Origin: Embleya sp045207785
GTDB taxonomy: Bacteria > Actinomycetota > Actinomycetes > Streptomycetales > Streptomycetaceae
Direction: 5' to 3'
Assembly: GCF_045207785.1 (NCBI RefSeq)
Contig: NZ_CP108778.1
Span: 261,217-325,216, forward strand
DNA length: 64,000 bases
Shown: one piece after another, positions 59,077 through 64,000 of the stretch
How positions within the stretch are numbered: position 1 is the stretch's first letter
How the letters are laid out: each line of letters begins with the position of its first letter
Position numbers and translations under genes: made by a program
The notes under the pieces: generated by a model
What the model was told of the DNA's origin: nothing
The model's database searches: none
Seen by the model: only the letters and a program-made list of their open reading frames with translations

Positions 59077-59649
59077 TCAGCGCTGCGCCCTGAAGTCTTC
59101 CGGGTCGATCAGGCGCTCGGCCCGGGCCGGGAGAGTCTCGCGCACCCGCACCACCGCGGCTCCTTCGAGCCGCTCGATCCTGGCGAGCTCGTCGCGCACC
59201 GCCTGGGGGCTGTAGCTGACCCGGGAGTGGTGGGAACGGCCGTCGTGGGTGTAGTCGATCTTCCACATCTGACGGGTCGTGGGGACGACGACGATGGGGG
59301 TGTTCGGGCGGCCGACGCAGTGGTGGACGTCGTGGGTGAGGATCGCGTCGGGGCCGTGGTGGGGCCAGCCGGGGACGGCGGCCCAGGTCTGGTAGCCGCA
59401 CTGCGGGCAGTACAGGCTGAGCTGCGAGGGCCACTGGCTGTGGTGGGCGGGCACGAGTTCCTCCGCGGGGAGGTACTTCTCGCCCTGGCCGGCCCACACG
59501 ACGACGTATCGCCTGTCCAGGCCCTCCGCGTCGAGAACGGCCTGAACCGTCCCGGCGAACGAGGCGGCCCACGGTGCCTTGTGGGTGCCGTCGTGGATGA
59601 ACGCCAGGACGACGAAGTCGTTGACGGTGAATCGCTGCTGCTCGCTCAC
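59077..59649 (-). CDS. Hypothetical protein with zinc-like Cys/His motif
   Basis: A 190-residue protein. QRFTVNDFVVLAFIHDGTHK opens it. LSLYCPQCGYQTWAA near 79 is a zinc-ribbon half, and THDVHHC adds more ligands. The C-terminal helix (YSPQAVRDELARIERLEGAA) may pack a regulator. GGGAAGGGAC precedes the ATG. It is divergent to the small gene at 59837 and shares its operator. A transcription-related role is possible but unproven. Confidence 0.68.
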   Translation of the reverse strand: MSEQQRFTVNDFVVLAFIHDGTHKAPWAASFAGTVQAVLDAEGLDRRYVVVWAGQGEKYLPAEELVPAHHSQWPSQLSLYCPQCGYQTWAAVPGWPHHGPDAILTHDVHHCVGRPNTPIVVVPTTRQMWKIDYTHDGRSHHSRVSYSPQAVRDELARIERLEGAAVVRVRETLPARAERLIDPEDFRAQR

Positions 59650-59699
59650 GGTGGAAGTCCCTTCCCCGGGTGTGGATTTCTCCTGACTCCAGTCTCTCT

Positions 59700-59735
59700 A
59701 ATCTCTTGTTTTCATGCAAGAGATTTCGTATCCTG
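59700..59735. promoter_or_regulatory. Operator-promoter, CTCTTGT class, possibly bidirectional
   Basis: Plus strand: -35 TTGTTT (59706-59711), 17-bp spacer, -10 TATCCT (59729-59734), dyad AATCTCTTG / CAAGAGATT. Minus strand: TTGCAT, 17 bp, GAGACT. The start of the transcript repeats the CTGGGGTCAGTGGAAA of the 45551 unit. Confidence 0.8.
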
Positions 59736-59836
59736 GGGTCAGTGGAAAACCCCCGAAGGGGGGGACTCCACCGCCGCGATCCACTCGATCGAACCGCCGC
59801 CCCGAGGGCGGGAATTCCATCGAAAGGGAACCCGCA

Positions 59837-60091
59837 ATGTCCGACAACGCATCGCGTCCCGCCGGCCACGTCCTCCCCAAAGACGGCCAGGTTGTCACCT
59901 ACCACGGCTCCGTCGAGGAATGCCACGGCGCCCGCATCTACGCCGGCCACTGCACCTGCCCGCGCTGCTTCATGGACGTCCTCAGCGGGCAGCCGGCGCG
60001 CTACCTGCTTCACCCCATAGCCGAGTCGCTCAGCCCGCCCCTCTACCACGTCCGCCACGAGTCCTTCACCGTCGCCGCCGACCACGCCTGA
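59837..60091 (+). CDS. Small CxC-x2-C protein
   Basis: An 84-residue protein with VVTYHGSVEECHGARIYAGH followed by CTCPRCFMDVLSG, a compact possible zinc site (Cys/His), and YHVRHESFTVAAD at the end. GAAAGGGAA precedes the ATG. It stands alone between an operator-promoter and two terminators. Function unknown. Confidence 0.7.
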   Translation: MSDNASRPAGHVLPKDGQVVTYHGSVEECHGARIYAGHCTCPRCFMDVLSGQPARYLLHPIAESLSPPLYHVRHESFTVAADHA

Positions 60092-60104
60092 GCGGACACC
60101 GACC

Positions 60105-60142
60105 GCCGGCACCCGCCCACCCCCCCCACGGCGGGTGCCGGC
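60105..60142 (+). terminator. Terminator
   Basis: A perfect 13-bp inverted repeat GCCGGCACCCGCC, 13 bp past the stop. Confidence 0.7.
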
Positions 60143-60218
60143 CCCCCGAACCGCAGCCGGAACCCGGCCGGTTCGGGCGTAGGCCGCGCGGGACAGTCCC
60201 CGCCCCGTCCGCGCGGCA

Positions 60219-60256
60219 CGGCTGGGCCTCTCGTACGCAGACGAGAGGCCCAGCCG
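60219..60256 (+). terminator. Second terminator
   Basis: A perfect 16-bp inverted repeat beginning CGGCTGGGCCTCTCGT with a 6-nt loop. Confidence 0.7.
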
Positions 60257-60340
60257 CCTCGACCAGCACCCCCACCCACACCGAAAACCCTTCCGCACGC
60301 TGCGGCGACTACCCCGCCGCCCGCACTCCAAGGAGGGACC

Positions 60341-61132
60341 GTGACCATCCCACCGAACCCCCCGCCGGCAGCCACCGTCGAAGACCGGTCCGCGCAGACC
60401 CTGATCACCCCGGCCCGGATGGCCAGCGCCGGCACGAGCAGTGCCGGCGTGCTGCGCCGAGCGACCGCGCCGGCCGGATGGCACTGGGCCCACGACGCAC
60501 ACGGCAACGTTCACGTACGTTCGACCACCGGGCGCGTGTGGGTCGGATACCTGCCGCAGACTCTCCCGACCGTCCTGCACCCCCACACCCCGACCGACCT
60601 CAGCCCCCGCGGCGTCCACCCGATCAGGGGCGTCTGGATGATCGACGGCTACCCCTACGGCAAACGCGCCTGGACCGTCTGGTTCAACGACACCACCTTG
60701 GAGCCGCGCGGCGCCCACGTCCCGCCCGAATTCGTCGCCGCCGCCGTAACCGAACTGGCCGCACCAGGACACGAAGAGCCGGACTGGCTTGCCGACCCCG
60801 GGCACCCCGACACCGTCTGGGCACTCACCGACGCGGCCGGCTGGACACTCGACCACGCCGACAACGACGACATCACCGCCCGTGCCCCCGACCGCACCGC
60901 CGAGCTCTACCACTACTCCGGCGACGTCGAAGAGCCCGACGACCGCGGAACCTGGCTGCTCCGAGCAGGAATCCTGGCATACCCGGGCCACCCCGGGCTG
61001 TGGGCGGCGGGCTTCTCCGCCGCCACCCCCGCCGCTGTGATCGCCGCCGTGATGAGCGTCCTCACCGGCCCCGGTGCGCGGCGCCACCCCGAAGACCCTC
61101 GTCCGACACCCGAGCAGGGGGAGTCCCGATGA
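60341..61132 (+). CDS. DUF317-like protein
   Basis: A 263-residue protein. The C-terminal half (DTVWALTDAAGWTLDHADND, then DDRGTWLLRAGILAYPGHPG and WAAGFSAATPAAVIAAVMSV) follows the DUF317 plan; the N-terminal half (GWHWAHDAHGNVHVRSTTGR, then YPYGKRAWTVWFNDTTLEPR) looks like a divergent repeat. AAGGAGGGACC precedes the GTG start. It overlaps the next gene by ATGA, one of the few two-gene operons in this region. Confidence 0.72.
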   Translation: MTIPPNPPPAATVEDRSAQTLITPARMASAGTSSAGVLRRATAPAGWHWAHDAHGNVHVRSTTGRVWVGYLPQTLPTVLHPHTPTDLSPRGVHPIRGVWMIDGYPYGKRAWTVWFNDTTLEPRGAHVPPEFVAAAVTELAAPGHEEPDWLADPGHPDTVWALTDAAGWTLDHADNDDITARAPDRTAELYHYSGDVEEPDDRGTWLLRAGILAYPGHPGLWAAGFSAATPAAVIAAVMSVLTGPGARRHPEDPRPTPEQGESR

Positions 61133-62448
61133 GCACTTCGCGTCCCCACAGCCCACCGACCGCCCTGACCCGTCTCGCGAACACGGCAACCGCCCGACAC
61201 TGGAACACCAAGGTCGAAGAGGGCGCCGGCTGGTGGGCGTTGACCATGTCGGCACTCGTACGCCGCACACACAACGGCGCGCTGATACAGGCACGCATGC
61301 GCGCGGTGTGGAGCGGACCACGAAACCGCTTCGACGCTCACGCGTCCCAGGCCTGGGCCGACGACGCTCCGACGAGTCGGACCGTCAACCACACCGCGAT
61401 CACGGCCACGTTGGCCAACGCCCACGTGGTGGACCCCATCGGCGAGGCAGCCGGCGACACCAGCGGCGGCCTGGACGCGAACGCATGGGCGGCCCAGGCA
61501 GACGAGCACGCCACCAAGGCCGCCGCGGCACAGGCGCGTGCCACCGAGGTCCTGGCGCGCCTGACTCCGAAGCGGGCCCGCTGGGCAGCGGCAGCCAAGG
61601 CCACCGTCCGCGCACACCTCGACACCGCCGCCAAGGCCACCGAAAGCGCCCGCGACGCCGCCGCCCGCGCCCGCAACCCGGGATCGGACGCGGCGAACGC
61701 ACGCACCGCGCGGCAACTGGCCGAACTGGCAAGCCGGCACGCGAACACCGCACACACGGAGGCCGACCTCGCCCGGGACGCCGTCCTGGACGCGGAGGCC
61801 GAATACGTCACCACACCCGCAGTGGCCCGCGCCCAAGCGGCCCTGGACCGCAAGGCGGCCGAAGCAGACCCGACCCTGTCCGCCGCCGACTTCGCCAAGC
61901 GGGTGATCGGCTCGATCGGCAACGCCGACGAACGCTTCCAGGCATGGCACGACACCAACGCCCGCCCCACAGAGGGATACAGCGCGGCATGGGACCGCTG
62001 GTGCGCCGCCTCGGGACAACCCCCAAGGGCCGAGACCTACGCCTGGCTGCTCGCCCACACCGCCCAGAAAGCTGCCATCCAGAAGCTCGGCGTGGCCGCC
62101 ATCCGACACCTGGAAGACACCCCGGCCGTAGAACGCCTACGCGCCCTGACAACCGAGGCACAAGCCCTCATCGACGGCCGCAACCCACCGACCACATCCG
62201 CGCCCAGCTCCTCACGCCACGGCACCCGCCGGGACCACGTCCGCCGCGCGATCGCAGCCACGCTGGACCGCAACACACGAGGCATCGCCGCCGGCTTCGA
62301 CCTCCTCGTCGTGGCCGACACCTGGGCCCGCCAACTTCCTGCCGAATCCCGGGCGCTTCGCGAAGCGACCCTGATCATGCACGGAATCGACCAGCGACGA
62401 CGTGACCGCCGTCGCCGACACCTCGAAGCAACCGGGCCGCAAACGTAG
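61129..62448 (+). CDS. Ala-rich coiled-coil hypothetical protein
   Basis: A 439-residue protein. Residues ~125-250 (AAQADEHATKAAAAQARATE and similar) are Ala/Arg/Glu-rich and strongly helical, probably coiled coil. The flanks hold GAGWWALTMSALVRRTHNGA near 33, FAKRVIGSIGNADERFQAWH near 270 and a basic C-terminus. No nuclease or ATPase motif is recognised. It is translationally coupled to the DUF317-like gene and may work with it. Confidence 0.7.
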   Translation: MSTSRPHSPPTALTRLANTATARHWNTKVEEGAGWWALTMSALVRRTHNGALIQARMRAVWSGPRNRFDAHASQAWADDAPTSRTVNHTAITATLANAHVVDPIGEAAGDTSGGLDANAWAAQADEHATKAAAAQARATEVLARLTPKRARWAAAAKATVRAHLDTAAKATESARDAAARARNPGSDAANARTARQLAELASRHANTAHTEADLARDAVLDAEAEYVTTPAVARAQAALDRKAAEADPTLSAADFAKRVIGSIGNADERFQAWHDTNARPTEGYSAAWDRWCAASGQPPRAETYAWLLAHTAQKAAIQKLGVAAIRHLEDTPAVERLRALTTEAQALIDGRNPPTTSAPSSSRHGTRRDHVRRAIAATLDRNTRGIAAGFDLLVVADTWARQLPAESRALREATLIMHGIDQRRRDRRRRHLEATGPQT

Positions 62449-62549
62449 GCACCGACCCCGGGGGCGTGGAGAGCCGAGAATTTCGGGTACCCCAACGTCC
62501 CCGGGCCGCTGCTCCGATCCATCCCCGATTCAACGGCAAAGGACCCGAG

Positions 62550-62771
62550 ATGAGTCCCCCGAAACAGGCGTACCTCGAATACCAGGTGTCCCTCACGCTC
62601 GGCCTTCACGCCGAGGAGTTCGACATCCCGGGGATCGTGGCCGACCTGATCGCCGATCACAACTCGATCCAGTCCGTCGACGACGTGGATAGCGACGACT
62701 ACTGGGACGTCGTCCGCGAGCACGACAGGGATGTAAGTCCGATAGACCAATTCCGATGCCGACGACAGTAA
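62550..62771 (+). CDS. Small acidic hypothetical protein
   Basis: A 73-residue protein: QAYLEYQVSLTLGLHAEEFD, then DLIADHNSIQSVDDVDSDDY. AAAGGACC precedes the ATG. It has no recognisable domain and ends shortly before the next operator-promoter. Confidence 0.6.
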   Translation: MSPPKQAYLEYQVSLTLGLHAEEFDIPGIVADLIADHNSIQSVDDVDSDDYWDVVREHDRDVSPIDQFRCRRQ

Positions 62772-62815
62772 ATGCCCGTCGCAGTGGATGGCTTGGAGAG
62801 ATCGGCGAGAGTTGA

Positions 62816-62851
62816 AATCTATTGTCAGAAAACAATAGATTCGATATTCTG
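62816..62851 (+). promoter_or_regulatory. Operator-promoter, CTCTTGT class
   Basis: The -35 TTGTCA (62822-62827), 17-bp spacer and -10 TATTCT (62845-62850) overlie a perfect dyad AATCTATTGT / ACAATAGATT. Confidence 0.8.
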
Positions 62852-62890
62852 GAACCCTGGCAGAGGCCACCGTCTCGAAGGGGAAAAGCC

Positions 62891-63247
62891 ATGGGATACG
62901 ACCTGTTGATGGTTGACCCGGCCGGCCGTACAGACGACGGCTGGTACAGCATGGCCAGCGAGAACATGATCTACGTGCGCCAGGCCATGGCCGACCTGGG
63001 GATGGTCGTCGGTTCTTCGGGCGACGCCGTCGAGGACGTCGAATCGCCGCTGGGCATCCCGACGGCCAAGCTCTCCGTGCAGGGCGGCTGGACGGTGACG
63101 CCGTCGGAGATCTCGGTGGCGTTGCTGGCCCTGTCCGTCGCTTCACCGGCGGCAATGCGGTCAGCGCGGCTGCTCTACGAGCGCTGGGATGACTGGGTCG
63201 CGTTCCTGGGGGACGCATGCGAGCACGGCGGCTTCCGCGTCGAGTGA
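62891..63247 (+). CDS. Small hypothetical protein
   Basis: A 118-residue protein: GYDLLMVDPAGRTDDGWYSM at the start, MIYVRQAMADLGMVVGSSGD, then GWTVTPSEISVALLALSVAS and a C-terminal helix with YERWDDWVAFLGDACEHGGF. GAAGGGGAAAA precedes the ATG. It is the only gene behind the 62816 promoter. Function unknown. Confidence 0.72.
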   Translation: MGYDLLMVDPAGRTDDGWYSMASENMIYVRQAMADLGMVVGSSGDAVEDVESPLGIPTAKLSVQGGWTVTPSEISVALLALSVASPAAMRSARLLYERWDDWVAFLGDACEHGGFRVE

Positions 63248-64000
63248 GTGGGCGATCCGCCGAACGCCCGAAACAATCGCTGTAGTCACGCTCTGCACGT
63301 GGAGGATTCCGTGTCTGACCTCGGCTCGAATAACGACCGCGAACGACACAGTGCCATCGACACCGAAATGGGCGACCAGCCCGCCCAAATCCGTTGTCCG
63401 GCGCTTCGTGGGTTGTGGCGGGTTGTGTTGTTGGGGGCCGCAGAGGGCGCCCAGGCTGCTTGTCGGGGCCTCCTGGTGATATCCGAGGCGGGCCTCGTGG
63501 TGGCCTGCGAGGGCCGGTTCGATGCGCCTGCGGGTCGGTGCGGGTTCGGCCGTTGGGCGCGGTGGTGGGGCCGCGGAGCGGGCCGGGTCCGGTGTTCGGG
63601 TGGGGTCCGTGGATTTCCCCGAATCGTACCCGGAACAGGTTTTGATGCAGACCTTGTCCGTGGTGTGGCGCGCACCTATATTGGAAGTGGCCGGCCCGGT
63701 GATGAAGTCGCCTGTTTCCAATGATGGTTGGCGATGACGGTTCCAAGTCACGTGATGTTGCGGGGTGTTGGTTTGCCCCACGGGTCGGCGCCTCGGCTTG
63801 TCGACCCCGGGATGAGCGCGACTCCGGGACACCAACCCCTTCTACTGCCAGCGCAGTTCCCGAGCGACGCGGCCGGCAAGCCGGAGACGTCCGGTGCCGT
63901 GGGCAATCGCGTAGCGTTGGTGTTGGTTGGAAGTGACGTAGTCACTTCCAACCAACACTTCTTGCGACCCGTAGGGTCGCGCGTCATGTCTGCCGGAGCA
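63248..64000. other. Gene-poor right end
   Basis: Open frames on both strands (for example plus 63248-63724 and minus 63286-63675) are Arg/Gly/Pro-rich and lack ribosome sites, so no gene is called. The stretch holds the palindromes at 63920-63980 and may continue into genes beyond the window. Confidence 0.4.
63920..63980. repeat. Two perfect palindromes with GTA centres
   Basis: GTGTTGGTTGGAAGTGAC - GTA - GTCACTTCCAACCAACAC has 18-bp perfect arms (63920-63958). Five bp on, GCGACCC - GTA - GGGTCGC (63964-63980) has 7-bp arms. Both share a three-base GTA centre. Terminator, operator or a recombination/replication site are all possible. Confidence 0.6.

Noticed and set aside
58274..61321. 1015-residue minus-strand open frame
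   Set aside because: Long only because GC-rich antisense frames lack stops; it runs against well-supported genes with ribosome sites and two operator-promoters.
63248..63724. 158-residue plus frame at the right end
   Set aside because: Composition typical of a shadow frame and no ribosome site; the opposing minus frame is no better.
63920..63980. Telomere of a linear replicon
   Set aside because: Only two palindromes, no tap/tpg genes in the window and no evidence of a DNA end; kept only as a question.

Overview
The window is high-GC DNA of Streptomyces or close-relative type. Signs are strongly GC-biased third codon positions, GTG/TTG starts, GTGA/ATGA overlaps and DUF317-type proteins. 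A ParA/RHH partition pair, a conjugation-type type IV secretion (T4SS) operon, a Tad pilus operon and a long string of small plasmid-type genes suggest a large plasmid or integrative conjugative element. I see no rRNA, tRNA, CRISPR array, insertion sequence, integrase or relaxase.

Layout. (1) 0.2-2.0 kb: partition operon (ParA ATPase plus ribbon-helix-helix partner) ending in a strong terminator. (2) 2.3-9.5 kb, minus strand: a nucleic-acid modification island. It holds a DpdA/queuine tRNA-ribosyltransferase-like enzyme, a VUT/YhhQ-type 7-deazaguanine precursor transporter, an IbrA/PAPS-reductase-like PP-loop protein, an excisionase-like HTH protein, two C5-cytosine methyltransferases (both with broken reading frames), a Gp88-family cysteine protein and a ParB/IbrB-like remnant. 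(3) 10.0-12.4 kb: a DEDDh exonuclease and a sigma-factor-like gene, flanked by arrays of 11-bp phased repeats. (4) 12.6-24.3 kb: a T4SS operon (VirB2-like pilin, VirB6-like channel, PrgI, XF1762 acetyltransferase-like protein, VirB4 ATPase, VirD4/TraG coupling ATPase, replication-relaxation-type protein, lytic transglycosylase/NlpC hydrolase, DUF2637-like membrane protein). (5) 24.5-27.5 kb: a tandem pair of unknown paralogues and an MmyB-like regulator. (6) 27.8-39.1 kb: a lipoprotein, a secreted protein and a Tad/Flp pilus operon (CpaB, CpaE, CpaF, TadB, TadC, pilin, three TadE/G-like proteins) closing with a 1068-residue LysM-BTAD protein. (7) 39.1-39.9 kb: a lower-GC non-coding stretch with a terminator and five 16-bp GATC-type iterons. 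(8) 39.9-63.2 kb: about 28 mostly unknown genes, most followed at once by a perfect inverted-repeat terminator.

Two non-coding systems tie region 8 together. Three consecutive genes (39.9, 40.5 and 41.0 kb) share a 5' leader with two hairpins whose stems vary with compensatory changes while the loops CGCTAA and CTACAGA stay fixed. Six further promoters in region 8 and before the 24.5-kb gene share one design: an inverted repeat whose left half carries the -35, 17 bp (once 18 bp) before a TATCCT/TATTCT-like -10. This implies an element-wide regulon, probably under one or two repressors. A smaller set of 11-bp phased repeats appears to control the exonuclease/sigma-like/T4SS segment.

The likely sense of the whole is a conjugative element that partitions stably, transfers through a Gram-positive T4SS plus Tad pilus, and may mark its DNA with salvaged 7-deazaguanine and/or 5-methylcytosine. 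Its accessory string is held under common operator control. All functional calls are from motifs read by eye; no database search was run.
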